Shown here piece by piece: positions 8,528 through 15,814 of a stretch of DNA of 33,133 nucleotides; position 1 is the first letter of the stretch, and every line of letters begins with the position of its first letter. The notes beneath the pieces were generated by a model. It was not told where the DNA came from. It searched no databases and was given only the letters and a program-made list of their open reading frames with translations. Source of the stretch: Beijerinckia mobilis (GTDB lineage: Bacteria > Pseudomonadota > Alphaproteobacteria > Rhizobiales > Beijerinckiaceae). The position numbers and the translations under genes were made by a program. Location of the stretch: NCBI RefSeq assembly GCF_000745425.1, contig NZ_JQJH01000030.1, forward strand, positions 1 through 33,133. Direction: 5' to 3'.

Positions 8528-9136
8528 CTATTCCAGCCCCTCCTCTCCGTCCGCCCAATTGGTGGCAAACAGATCGTGGCCAGGCAGATCGGCAAGGCTC
8601 ATGAACCCGAATTCCTTCAAAAAGGCCTCCGTCGTGACATAGGTGACCGGCGCTCCGGGCTCGGGGCTGCGCGGCCCAGAGCCGATCCATTTTTGGGCAC
8701 GCAGCCAGGCGAGCGTGTCGCGGCTGATCTCGCGTCCAAAGAATTCCCCCAAACGCGCGCGGGTGATCGGCTGGAAATGCCCGATCGCCAGCAGCAGCGT
8801 CGCTTCCTTTGGACCGAGGTCCCCCTCCCTCTTCTTGAGGAACCCTGCCGCGCGCAGCACGGGGGCGAGCGCGGGCCGGGTGCGCAGCTGCCAGCCGCCA
8901 TCGACCGCGACGACGTCATAGGGTCGGCCGCGCAGATCCGTGCGCAGATCGCCGATCAGGGCGTCGATCGCGCAGGACGCCCCGACGACGCTGGCCAGAA
9001 CCTCGCGCGAGACCGGCTTGCTGGCGGCAAACAGCAGGGCTTCGACGCGCCGCATCCATTCCCGCCAGCGCAAAGGCGGCGGCAGGTCCTCGAGCTCGCG
9101 ATCAAGATCAGCATCGATGCGGGAGCGTTTCGCCAT
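8528..9136 (-). CDS. scpB: SMC-Scp complex subunit ScpB-like protein (plasmid type)
   Basis: 202 aa. Winged-helix ScpB features are visible: RRVEALLFAASKPVSREVLA near residue 30, then the second winged helix (GPKEATLLLAIGHFQPITRA to RDTLAWLRAQKWIG) and VTYVTTEAFLKEFGF. ScpB bridges ScpA and SMC in chromosome organisation. Plasmid copies like this lack scpA and smc neighbours, so their job may differ. It starts 2 nt after the stop of the DUF1403 gene (TAG-CC-ATG), so the two are co-translated. In my recollection DUF1403 and ScpB-like genes pair often on alphaproteobacterial plasmids, usually near recombinases, as here. Confidence 0.82.
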   Translation of the reverse strand: MAKRSRIDADLDRELEDLPPPLRWREWMRRVEALLFAASKPVSREVLASVVGASCAIDALIGDLRTDLRGRPYDVVAVDGGWQLRTRPALAPVLRAAGFLKKREGDLGPKEATLLLAIGHFQPITRARLGEFFGREISRDTLAWLRAQKWIGSGPRSPEPGAPVTYVTTEAFLKEFGFMSLADLPGHDLFATNWADGEEGLE

Positions 9137-9138
9137 GG

Positions 9139-10077
9139 CTACAATCCATAGAGCCGGAAGGCCGCGCGGCCGGTGAGCTCGCGCAAGACGCCCTCGGCGA
9201 CCAGCCGGTCGAACAGACGGCGGGCACTGCGATCGCTGCCTTGCGGTCCAGCCGCGGCCGCCAGCGCATCCTCGCTGAGGAGAAGCCGGACGTGATGCGC
9301 GGCATCCTTGCCGCGCAGCTGCGGCGCCACGGTGAGCAGGCGATGGGCACGTGGGACGAGCTCCGCATAAAGATCCACGGCCGCGGCCGCCGCGCGGGCA
9401 TAAGCCTGCCCGCAGGCGATCAGCCACGCATCCCCGCTCTTGCCGGAGCGCGTGATGTCTTTCAGCTCAGCCGGCCGGATCTGGCTGGCGAGCAGGGGCA
9501 CGGGCGCGGGCCAGTGCAGGTGCGCGGCGAGGCCCGCATCGGCCAGCCACAGCGCCAGAAGGATGTTGTCCGGCAAGAGGCGCAGGCTGGCCGCCACGAT
9601 GGCAATGGCGGCTGCCATTGCAGCCCCCTCCCCTGCCCCCTGTTTCAGAGCCATGGAAACGATCGCCTCGAGCCGGACGTCCCCCTCGAGGTCGAACAGC
9701 CTCGCCACCCTCTCCGTCCATCCTGCATCCGGCAAGGCCGAGGGCTCGCCGAGCGCGCGCCAGAGCCCGAGGACCCGCCCGGCCGGGCCGGGATCATCGC
9801 CGGCGCGGCGCAGCACCCAGGCATCGCGCAACTGGCTTTCCCCTTCCGCCCGCCCCACCAGGCGCGCCAGCCGCGCCGCCTGGGCGAGCGCCAGGCGGCG
9901 GCGCAGGAGCTGGCCGAGCGGATGCGTGGTGCGGGCGATCGGATCGAGCACGGCGAGCGCCGCACCCGCGCAAACCCCGACCTCCAAAGGGGTTTCCGGC
10001 GCATTGGCCCCGCGTGCCCAGGCGGGAACCACGGGGCAGGCAGGTGGTGGAGGCGGGAAATCGTCGGACAAAGCCAT
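9139..10077 (-). CDS. DUF1403 family protein
   Basis: 312 aa, Ala- and Leu-rich and mostly helical. Typical DUF1403 segments include THPLGQLLRRRLALAQAARL, LVGRAEGESQLRDAW, a middle part with ADAGLAAHLHWPAPVPLLAS, and a C-terminal winged-helix-like part (SDRSARRLFDRLVAEGVL to AAFRLYGL). The function is unknown. It is the first gene of a two-gene unit with the ScpB-like gene. A palindrome resembling a resolvase subsite lies 80-107 bp upstream and could be its operator or a remnant of a recombination site. GC content is very high, unlike the AT-rich genes further right. Confidence 0.8.
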   Translation of the reverse strand: MALSDDFPPPPPACPVVPAWARGANAPETPLEVGVCAGAALAVLDPIARTTHPLGQLLRRRLALAQAARLARLVGRAEGESQLRDAWVLRRAGDDPGPAGRVLGLWRALGEPSALPDAGWTERVARLFDLEGDVRLEAIVSMALKQGAGEGAAMAAAIAIVAASLRLLPDNILLALWLADAGLAAHLHWPAPVPLLASQIRPAELKDITRSGKSGDAWLIACGQAYARAAAAAVDLYAELVPRAHRLLTVAPQLRGKDAAHHVRLLLSEDALAAAAGPQGSDRSARRLFDRLVAEGVLRELTGRAAFRLYGL

Positions 10078-10157
10078 GCGCGAAGCCTAGACCAAGACGG
10101 CGCTTTTAGCGAGGCTTTCAGAGAGAAGTGAGCGCCGCGCTTGTCTTGTCCTAGAAA

Positions 10158-10184
10158 CATCCGATAATGTTCAATTATCGGACA
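10158..10184. promoter_or_regulatory. Palindrome resembling a serine-resolvase subsite
   Basis: A perfect 8-bp inverted repeat, CCGATAAT-gttca-ATTATCGG, has outer bases that read TGTCCGATAAT on the minus strand. This matches the TGTCYGATA-type half-site of Tn3-family resolvases. No resolvase gene is present in the window. It lies between DUF1403 and the repeat-flanked toxin-antitoxin cassette. An alternative is the operator of the DUF1403 promoter. Confidence 0.4.
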
Positions 10185-10212
10185 TTATTGGAGAGCTCTC
10201 GACATTGCGCTG

Positions 10213-10380
10213 TCGCTCACCCTAATTGAGCGGACTGGGAAAGAATTCAGCTGTTTGCAGCGAATTCTTCGGCCGAGTTAAGCGGATTCTGCCTCATTAA
10301 CCGGACTGGATCTGCCTGGATAAGCGGATTCCAAACCAAAGACGGGCCATCAAACTTCCCCACCTTCGATTGAGCGGCGC
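10213..10380 (+). repeat. Left array of GAGCGGA-type short repeats
   Basis: Five related units occur in one orientation: CTAATTGAGCGGACT (10222), GAGTTAAGCGGATT (10275), CATTAACCGGACT (10295), GGATAAGCGGATT (10318) and GATTGAGCGGCG (10368). The first is part of a 24-bp segment (10213-10236) that recurs inverted at 11231-11254 with 3 mismatches. The surrounding 403 bp (10078-10480) contain no convincing gene, only this array and the palindrome at 10158. Confidence 0.7.
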
Positions 10381-10480
10381 CTCTGAAAACAGCCTGTCCT
10401 TGCTTTTCTGCAGCCTCATAAAACACGCGACTAAAGGTTCCTTTTCAGGTGCATGTCAAAATTGGAAACCGCACCCGCCC

Positions 10481-10771
10481 TTATTCTTCATCCGCTGGGG
10501 GCCATTGCTGAGCCGCGTGGAGAACGCGCAGGATCGTCACGGCGCAAGCGTCCTCAATATACACAACCACGTAATTCGAGCGCACGACCATTTCCCGAGT
10601 GCCAGCGATGCGGCCTTCCCGATAGAGCTTCGGATAATCAGGCAACTTCGAGACCTTGGTCTCGATATCATCCTTGAGCCGCTGGGCCGCGTCTGGATTG
10701 TCGTCCGAGATGTAATCCACGATCGCCAGCAGATCGGCGCGTGCCGCTTCCCGCCACTCAAGAACGGGCAC
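10481..10771 (-). CDS. parE: ParE/RelE-family toxin
   Basis: 96 aa with the ParE/RelE fold signature: VLEWREAARADLLAIVDYIS at the N-terminus, a helix with DAAQRLKDDIETKVSKLPDY, PKLYREGRIAGTREMVV, NYVVVYIED, and a C-terminal strand VTILRVLHAAQQWP. The GTG start at 10771 lies 14 nt inside the antitoxin gene, the usual coupled arrangement. ParE toxins poison gyrase and RelE toxins cut mRNA at the ribosome; sequence alone does not decide between them. It probably acts as a plasmid addiction module with the upstream antitoxin. Confidence 0.88.
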   Translation of the reverse strand: MPVLEWREAARADLLAIVDYISDDNPDAAQRLKDDIETKVSKLPDYPKLYREGRIAGTREMVVRSNYVVVYIEDACAVTILRVLHAAQQWPPADEE

Positions 10772-11057
10772 TGCGCTTCCTATCGATCAGAGCTTGCATC
10801 TCGTCCATGACCTGCTGGTGCGGAACGGCTGGACGGGTATCGGTCAATGCCTTGTGGACCTTGGCGCGGAACCAGGTGTCATAGGCTTCTGGCGTGGTCG
10901 TCAGGCCGGCTGGCAAGCCGCCTTCCTTGGCGATGCGGGTCAGCAGGATGCGAACAGCGTCGGAGACGGTCAAGCCGACATTCGCCAACGTCTCAGCTGC
11001 CTGCGCTTTCAGTTGATCGTCGACACGGATATGTAGCATCGAGGTTTGGGCGGCCAT
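10758..11057 (-). CDS. RelB/DinJ-family antitoxin
   Basis: 99 aa from ATG 11057, chosen for GGAGG 7 nt upstream and because an earlier start at 11111 would lie in the operator palindrome. The N-terminal ribbon-helix-helix (MLHIRVDDQLKAQAAETLAN, then VGLTVSDAVRILLTRIAKEG) binds DNA, and the C-terminal part should neutralise the toxin. LPAGLTTTPEAYD is reminiscent of DinJ. The stop overlaps the toxin start by 14 nt. Autoregulation through the palindrome at 11090 is likely. Confidence 0.88.
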   Translation of the reverse strand: MAAQTSMLHIRVDDQLKAQAAETLANVGLTVSDAVRILLTRIAKEGGLPAGLTTTPEAYDTWFRAKVHKALTDTRPAVPHQQVMDEMQALIDRKRSARS

Positions 11058-11089
11058 GTTGGATCCTCCACAGAGAATGACTATTATGT

Positions 11090-11103
11090 ATCTCAATTGA
11101 GAT
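11090..11103. promoter_or_regulatory. Operator palindrome of the toxin-antitoxin operon
   Basis: ATCTCAATTGAGAT is a perfect 14-bp palindrome 33 bp upstream of the antitoxin ATG. A further half-copy, ATCTCA, occurs at about 11117. Paired short palindromes are the usual binding sites of ribbon-helix-helix antitoxins. Confidence 0.65.
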
Positions 11104-11191
11104 GCAATCAAGTCTTATCTCAACCATTGCCGTTCTGCCTGGAAAGCTGATGGAATGAGTCTTCACCTTGTGCACGGTCGCGCGCTCCCTC

Positions 11192-11295
11192 GTCCGCTTA
11201 ATTAAGCAGAAAATCCACCAAATCAGGATGAATCCGCTTAATTAGGATGAGCGATAAGCATTCAAAAACAACTCTATGCAGTCCGCTAAATTAAG
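11192..11295 (-). repeat. Right array of GAGCGGA-type short repeats, inverted relative to the left array
   Basis: Three units lie in the opposite orientation to the left array: GTCCGCTTAATTAAGC (11192), ATCCGCTTAATTAGG (11232) and AGTCCGCTAAATTAAG (11280). The 11231-11254 copy pairs with 10213-10236 over 24 bp with 3 mismatches. Left and right arrays therefore bracket the toxin-antitoxin operon as inverted repeats. The tyrosine recombinase gene starts 250 bp further right. The remaining sequence to 11543 holds no gene I can support. Confidence 0.7.
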
Positions 11296-11543
11296 TTGAA
11301 TGACATCCTTTCTCGGAGGAGATCAGCGGATGGTGGGAAATCTTCACCTGTCGAAACCCTTGGTCACGCTTATCCGGCGGACGGTTTCAAGGATCTTGGC
11401 GGACCCATTGAGGTTCGGTAGGATTCCATGAGCCGCCGAAATCGCGATCCTCATGGCAGGAAGGGCGGGGCCGAGCCCTGATGAACCGCCGATCCTTTAC
11501 AGAAACACTTTAACACTCCTCGGGTTTCCGGTCAAAACGCGCG

Positions 11544-12617
11544 ATGACACACCTTCCGTCAGAGACACCCCCGCCCTCCTCGAGCGAGGCCAACGCGGAC
11601 CAGCAAACACTGGCGTTGCCGAATCCCTCTGCCCTGCCCATTGCCCATGCCGGTCTGGCCGAGCAGGCACGCGCCTATGCCGAAGCATCGCGGTCCGCCA
11701 ACACCCAGCGCGCCTATGAGGCGGACTGGCGGCATTTCACGGCTTGGTGCCGCCGCCAGGGTGTTGCTGCCCTTCCCGCCCATCCACCGACCCTCGGCCT
11801 TTATCTGTCCGCCTGCGCCTCCGGAGAGGGACGCCGCAAGCCGGATTGTGTCTCAACGATCGAACGCCGTCTGTCGGCGCTCACCTGGCACTATGCCGAG
11901 CGCGGCGATCATCTGGATCGGGCGGATCGCCACATCGCTTTGGTGATGGCCGGCATCCGCCGCACCCATGGCCGCCCGCCCGTGCAAAAAGAGGCGGTCC
12001 TGCCCGACGATCTCAAGGCCATGCTCGCTGTGCTCGATCAGAGTGGTCTGCGCGGTATTCGTGACCGGGCGATCCTCCTCATCGGCTTTGCCGGAGGCTT
12101 TCGTCGCTCGGAGATCGTCGGCCTCGACTGCGGCGACAAGCAGATGGGCGATGGCACGGGCTGGATCGAGATCCTGCCAGAAGGCCTGGTCGTGACCGTC
12201 AAAGCCAAAACCGGCTGGCGGGAGGTGGTGATTGGCCGGGGCTCGAGCCCGATCACCTGCCCTGTGCATGCGCTTGAGACCTGGCTGAAGCTCTCCCGGA
12301 TCGGACACGGCCCTGTGTTCCGCCGCGTGACCGGCCAAGGCAAGGAGACCGGCGTTGACCGGCTCAACGACCGGCATGTGGCGCGTCTCGTCAAACAGGC
12401 GGCGCTTGCGGCTGGCGTGCGCGGTGATCTCTCGGAGGGCGAGCGGGAGGAGAAATTCGCGGGGCATTCGTTGCGCGCGGGCTTGGCCACCTCGGCAGAG
12501 ATCGAAGAGCGCCATGTGCAAAAGCAGCTCGGTCATGCCAGCGCCGAGATGACCCGCCGCTACCAGCGCCGCCGCGACCGGTTTCGCATCAATCTCACCA
12601 AGGCCGCAGGGCTGTAG
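11544..12617 (+). CDS. Tyrosine-type site-specific recombinase/integrase
   Basis: 357 aa. An N-terminal SAM-like core-binding domain (RAYAEASRSANTQRAYEADW, then FTAWCRRQG) is followed by the catalytic domain. All active-site residues are present: Arg187 (GFRRSEIVGLD), a Lys in the KAKTGWREV strand, His308-x-x-Arg311 (GHSLRAGLAT), His331 (LGHASAEMT) and Tyr340 (RRYQRRRDRF). It should therefore be an active strand-exchange enzyme. The start at 11544 has no clear Shine-Dalgarno, so a slightly later start is possible. Neighbouring inverted short-repeat arrays at 10213 and 11192 are plausible targets. The gene ends 9 bp before a miniature transposon. Confidence 0.9.
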   Translation: MTHLPSETPPPSSSEANADQQTLALPNPSALPIAHAGLAEQARAYAEASRSANTQRAYEADWRHFTAWCRRQGVAALPAHPPTLGLYLSACASGEGRRKPDCVSTIERRLSALTWHYAERGDHLDRADRHIALVMAGIRRTHGRPPVQKEAVLPDDLKAMLAVLDQSGLRGIRDRAILLIGFAGGFRRSEIVGLDCGDKQMGDGTGWIEILPEGLVVTVKAKTGWREVVIGRGSSPITCPVHALETWLKLSRIGHGPVFRRVTGQGKETGVDRLNDRHVARLVKQAALAAGVRGDLSEGEREEKFAGHSLRAGLATSAEIEERHVQKQLGHASAEMTRRYQRRRDRFRINLTKAAGL

Positions 12618-12625
12618 GGCTAAAA

Positions 12626-12952
12626 TGGGGGCAGGTCACGAAACGGAAAAAATTGTACGTTTAGGTTTTTATTTATGGGATTGACCCTGAGAATGAGCTA
12701 GGGATTACAAGTGGTTCAATACCATTAGAAACATTGTCTAATTGATAATATTATTTATTTTATTGCTCTGGACACGGCACGGTTTCGAGCGAGTTTTTCG
12801 CATGAAATTTGCCGATCTTCCTCTGGACTAAAACTTACTCTCAAAAGTCGATCGTGGCCCTATATTTTAGTAGAATCAAACTTTTATTCGAACTCAACCA
12901 AAAGGCAAACCACGGCAAACGTACAATTTTTTCCGTTTCGTGATCTGACCCA
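12626..12952. mobile_element. 327-bp Tn3-type inverted-repeat miniature element (TIME/MITE-like)
   Basis: The ends are inverted repeats of about 38 bp (12627-12664 and 12915-12952), identical over 27 bp (12636-12662 against 12917-12943). They begin with a G run and contain ACGGAAAAAATTGTACGTTT, the layout of Tn3-family terminal repeats (GGGG ... GGAAAAAATCGTACG). Both ends are flanked by TAAAA (12621-12625 and 12953-12957), the 5-bp target duplication expected for this family. The interior is AT-rich and has no credible gene, so the element is non-autonomous. It accounts for most of the gap 12618-13043. Confidence 0.8.
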
Positions 12953-13043
12953 TAAAAGTATATATCGCAATATAAGTTATAATAAGTAATAATAATTATT
13001 ACTATATAATTATATTTAATCATAAACCTCTTAATTTTAGAGA

Positions 13044-14336
13044 ATGATAATGAGAAAATATCATAATAATATTGAACAAAATATAGAGAAATATAAACGT
13101 CAAAAGACGAAGGCCGAAGATAATACTTGGTATTTATTAGCCACACTTTATGGAGTTAATGATAAGCAACACAATAATATGTCAGCCTGGAATAAATATT
13201 TCCATGGAAATTTAGACACTGCTACGCAAGAGGAGTTTCGTGATAAATTTAAGGCTCGTTGCCGAGAGTTAGGGAAGGACCTCTCGCTTCCAGAGTATGA
13301 TGCAAACATTGATTTTTCCAATGTTGAATTCGATCAAGATATATCTTTCGAAGGATTTCACTTCGTTAGGCCAGTACGCTTCGATGGCGCGACTTTCTCA
13401 GGGGATGCCAACTTCCAGAGCGCTTACTTCTATCAGAGGATCAGCTTTGAGAACGCGGAATTTTCTCGCAGCGTAGACTTCCATGAAGTGACATTCTGCG
13501 GAGTTGCTGACTTCGATGGCGCGACTTTCTCACAAGAGGCTCATTTTAACAATGCGAAGTTCTCTAATGAAGTCGTCTTTCGGAGCATGACATTCTCTGC
13601 ATGGACCTTCTTTGCTAACGCTACTTTCTCAAGTCAAGCCGACTTCTTTGATGCAAAGTTCTTGGCCGGGGCAGGATTTGAGAGCGCGACTTTCTCAAGT
13701 ACAGCTATCTTCGCCAAGGCAGCTTTTCATGAGGAGAGCTATTTCATTAACACCGAGATGAAAAGCACGACTTCGTTCGAAGGTACAAAATTCCTAACAG
13801 AGCCACCGCGTTTCTTCGGCGCCAAACTGCATCAAGGAACGGTCTGGCACAACATCATATGGCCGAAGCCACCGCCCCCAAATAAGGCCAGGCTGTTCAT
13901 CGACGCTTATGCGTGTCTCAAACTCGAAATGGACAGGCTGAAAAAGCACGAGGACGAACTCAAATTTTTTGCCCTTGAGATGGAAGCACGCCGCGTTTTA
14001 CTCGGCTGGCGGCAAGGCCTCCCTATCGCGATTTATGGAGTGGTTTCCAATTACGGTTTAAGTTATGGCCGACCGCTTTATTGGCTTCTCGCGACAGTAG
14101 TGATAGGGACAGGAACATTCTTTTGGTTCACCGATTTATCCATATACACATCCATTGGTTTCAGCCTCGCCAACATATTGAATGTTTTCGGTTTCCGCAG
14201 GGAATTTTTTGATCCCCATTTTATTGAAAACTTACCTGTCTGGATCAAAGTCGTTACTGCTGGTCAAACCCTTTTCGGGGCCATTTGTCTCTTCCTTATC
14301 GGCTTGGGCATTCGTAACCGTTTTCGCATGAAGTAA
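13044..14336 (+). CDS. Pentapeptide-repeat protein with C-terminal membrane segments
   Basis: 430 aa. Residues about 20-60 (NTWYLLATLYGV, then SAWNKYFHG) form an N-terminal module seen in similar alphaproteobacterial proteins. Residues about 90-265 are pentapeptide repeats centred on Phe (FDGATFSGDANFQ, FENAEFSRSVDFH, FANATFSSQADFF), which fold as a right-handed quadrilateral helix. A charged helix (DRLKKHEDELKFFALEMEAR) leads to hydrophobic segments near 345-365 and 405-425. The function is unknown; it is probably an inner-membrane protein. ATG 13050 is an alternative start. The gene is much more AT-rich than the recombinase before it, suggesting separate acquisition. Confidence 0.85.
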   Translation: MIMRKYHNNIEQNIEKYKRQKTKAEDNTWYLLATLYGVNDKQHNNMSAWNKYFHGNLDTATQEEFRDKFKARCRELGKDLSLPEYDANIDFSNVEFDQDISFEGFHFVRPVRFDGATFSGDANFQSAYFYQRISFENAEFSRSVDFHEVTFCGVADFDGATFSQEAHFNNAKFSNEVVFRSMTFSAWTFFANATFSSQADFFDAKFLAGAGFESATFSSTAIFAKAAFHEESYFINTEMKSTTSFEGTKFLTEPPRFFGAKLHQGTVWHNIIWPKPPPPNKARLFIDAYACLKLEMDRLKKHEDELKFFALEMEARRVLLGWRQGLPIAIYGVVSNYGLSYGRPLYWLLATVVIGTGTFFWFTDLSIYTSIGFSLANILNVFGFRREFFDPHFIENLPVWIKVVTAGQTLFGAICLFLIGLGIRNRFRMK

Positions 14337-14522
14337 GAAAGTGAGAGCCCCGTCCACCAGCCCGAACCAGAGATCCCCTCGCCCATAATCCGTCTAATCA
14401 CTCCACTACGACCATAAAGAAGTTCAATGTTATAACTGGCAAAAATCAGATGTGCTGGCGTATGCATTCATCTTTAATTTAATTATCAGACATTCACGCA
14501 CAAATCTGCTTCTAAATGGTAT

Positions 14523-14837
14523 TTATACCTTAGCTAAATTCATCAATTCGTCTATTCCTTCCCAATACGAAAGGCGACGTTGATCACAGAATTGAATGAA
14601 TCGTTCTGCCACATCTTCAGGTACTCGTGTATTAATTGTGATTGTTGGACCTACCGACTTTTTACGGCGAGGAAGCAAACGAGTGCCTGGTTCTCTGCTA
14701 TGGAATCCTACTTTTTCTGCAGCTTCATCAATCCTCGAAAGTGTAGGATTTACCGGCTCTGCTTGCTTTGGCTTAATAGACGCCACTTTCGATGCAAGTG
14801 AAGCACTTTTATTGAATCCAAACGTATCGTCGCTCAT
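14523..14837 (-). CDS. Small ribbon-helix-helix protein, probable ParB partner of ParA
   Basis: 104 aa. The N-terminal half is basic and flexible (FNKSASLASKVASIKPKQAE, then RLLPRRKKSVGP). The C-terminal half fits a ribbon-helix-helix: a strand ITINTRVPEDVAERF followed by IQFCDQRRLSYWEGIDELM. This matches the layout of type Ib centromere-binding proteins (ParG-like), which bind the centromere with the C-terminal domain and stimulate ParA with the N-terminal tail. Its ATG overlaps the parA stop by one base (TAATG), so the two are coupled. No sequence family is identified with certainty. Confidence 0.7.
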   Translation of the reverse strand: MSDDTFGFNKSASLASKVASIKPKQAEPVNPTLSRIDEAAEKVGFHSREPGTRLLPRRKKSVGPTITINTRVPEDVAERFIQFCDQRRLSYWEGIDELMNLAKV

Positions 14838-15523
14838 TAGGCTGCTACCTCAGTCTCAGTCTCAGGTTTGAGAATTTCTAAAAGTTCGTCCGCTAACATT
14901 TCAGCATTCTTTTGTGCTTCTGAGAGACCATTCACCTCGCTTGGATCAAGCTCTTGAATGCCAAGCCGCCGAACGAACATCGCTTTGTATGCTTGTCGTT
15001 CATGTAAAGCTGTACGCAGTATAGGGAGTTCAGCCGCCGTCAAGCTAGATAATATTTCTCTTTCAATTCTTGTTTTGATTGCAGGATTCGTGCGTGTCAA
15101 AACAACTCTAAACTGAATAGATCGATTACCAAGTGCTTCTTCTTCCTCATGGATAAGATCAACTGCGCGACTAGCTTGACGAGCATCCACACCACTGGCC
15201 TGTAATGGAATTAGTACCAGATCTGCTTGTGTAATCGCCCGAGATACCAATCTACTAGCCGTGCCTTCTAGATCCACAAACACAAATTGTTTTTTCGACT
15301 GTTCTTCTCTTATTTGACGAATGATTGAACTTTCCTTTGGATCATCAATCACGTCAAAATCGAGTTTTGAAGACCCAGATCGCCAATCTACAATTGGTCT
15401 GTTTGGATCTGCATCGATTACCGTCACAGATCCTCCCATAGAAGCAAGTGTTTGAGCTAAGACCAATGTCAGGGTGCTTTTCCCAGCTCCCCCTTTTGGG
15501 TTTGCCGTTACAATTACAGGCAT
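14837..15523 (-). CDS. parA: ParA-family partition ATPase (type Ib, ParF-like)
   Basis: 228 aa with the deviant Walker A KGGAGKST (Lys10, Lys15), a VIDADPNRP switch segment, and VFVDLEGTA for the Walker B region. There is no N-terminal helix-turn-helix, so it belongs to the short type Ib group rather than the long P1/SopA type. ParA forms dynamic ATP-dependent assemblies on DNA and moves plasmid copies apart, guided by its partner at 14523. The gene is AT-rich. About 250 bp of repeats upstream probably contain both the promoter and the centromere. One start ATG is clear at 15523. Confidence 0.9.
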   Translation of the reverse strand: MPVIVTANPKGGAGKSTLTLVLAQTLASMGGSVTVIDADPNRPIVDWRSGSSKLDFDVIDDPKESSIIRQIREEQSKKQFVFVDLEGTASRLVSRAITQADLVLIPLQASGVDARQASRAVDLIHEEEEALGNRSIQFRVVLTRTNPAIKTRIEREILSSLTAAELPILRTALHERQAYKAMFVRRLGIQELDPSEVNGLSEAQKNAEMLADELLEILKPETETEVAA

Positions 15524-15553
15524 ATTTTAGGGTCTCCATGAACTTTCATAATG

Positions 15554-15790
15554 ATAGCAATCAAATGCTAACGATAGCTTTACGTGCTACCGATTGCAGT
15601 CCATGCAATCGGTAGCACGGAGTGCATCTGCACGCATATGGTAGCTACCAATAGCGCCGCATGCAATATAATGCAACAGGTAGATATTTAATGCAACCGA
15701 AAGCAATCAAATGCAACCATGTGCAATCAATAGCTATTATAATCATCCGGTAGCTACTAATAGCATCTAGTTGCAATCTATTAAAATTGC
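15554..15790. repeat. Centromere-like repeat field upstream of parA
   Basis: The gap 15524-15814 is dense with short repeats built on TGCAAYMRRTAGC: TGCAATCGGTAGC (15604), TGCAACAGGTAGA (15672), TGCAACCGAAAGC (15692), TGCAATCAATAGC (15723) and TGCAATCTATTAA (15772). AGCAATCAAATGC also occurs twice (15555 and 15702). GGTAGCTAC-like blocks intersperse them. In type Ib systems the centromere lies just upstream of parA, which fits. An iteron origin is an alternative, but no Rep gene is present in the window. Confidence 0.65.
15583..15619. repeat. Perfect 16-bp inverted repeat in the parA upstream region
   Basis: The arm CGTGCTACCGATTGCA (15583-15598) is exactly repeated in inverse at 15604-15619 around a 5-base spacer (GTCCA). 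It is the strongest element of the repeat field and is built from two face-to-face copies of the TGCAATCGGTAGC unit. It lies about 60-97 bp before the parA start and could be the principal partition-protein site or the parA operator. Confidence 0.8.
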
Positions 15791-15814
15791 AAATAATATC
15801 AGAATGATATAATA

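Noticed and set aside
11331-11432. A short plus-strand frame (MVGNLHLSKPLVTLIRR...) with a fair Shine-Dalgarno before the recombinase
   Set aside because: Only about 33 codons, no family, and it sits in a region with repeats; likely chance.
15554-15790. The repeat field as a CRISPR array
   Set aside because: Repeats are short, degenerate and irregularly spaced, with no spacers of constant length and no cas genes.
15554-15790. The repeat field as an iteron replication origin
   Set aside because: No replication initiator gene is visible in the window, and the position directly upstream of parA fits a centromere better; not fully excluded.
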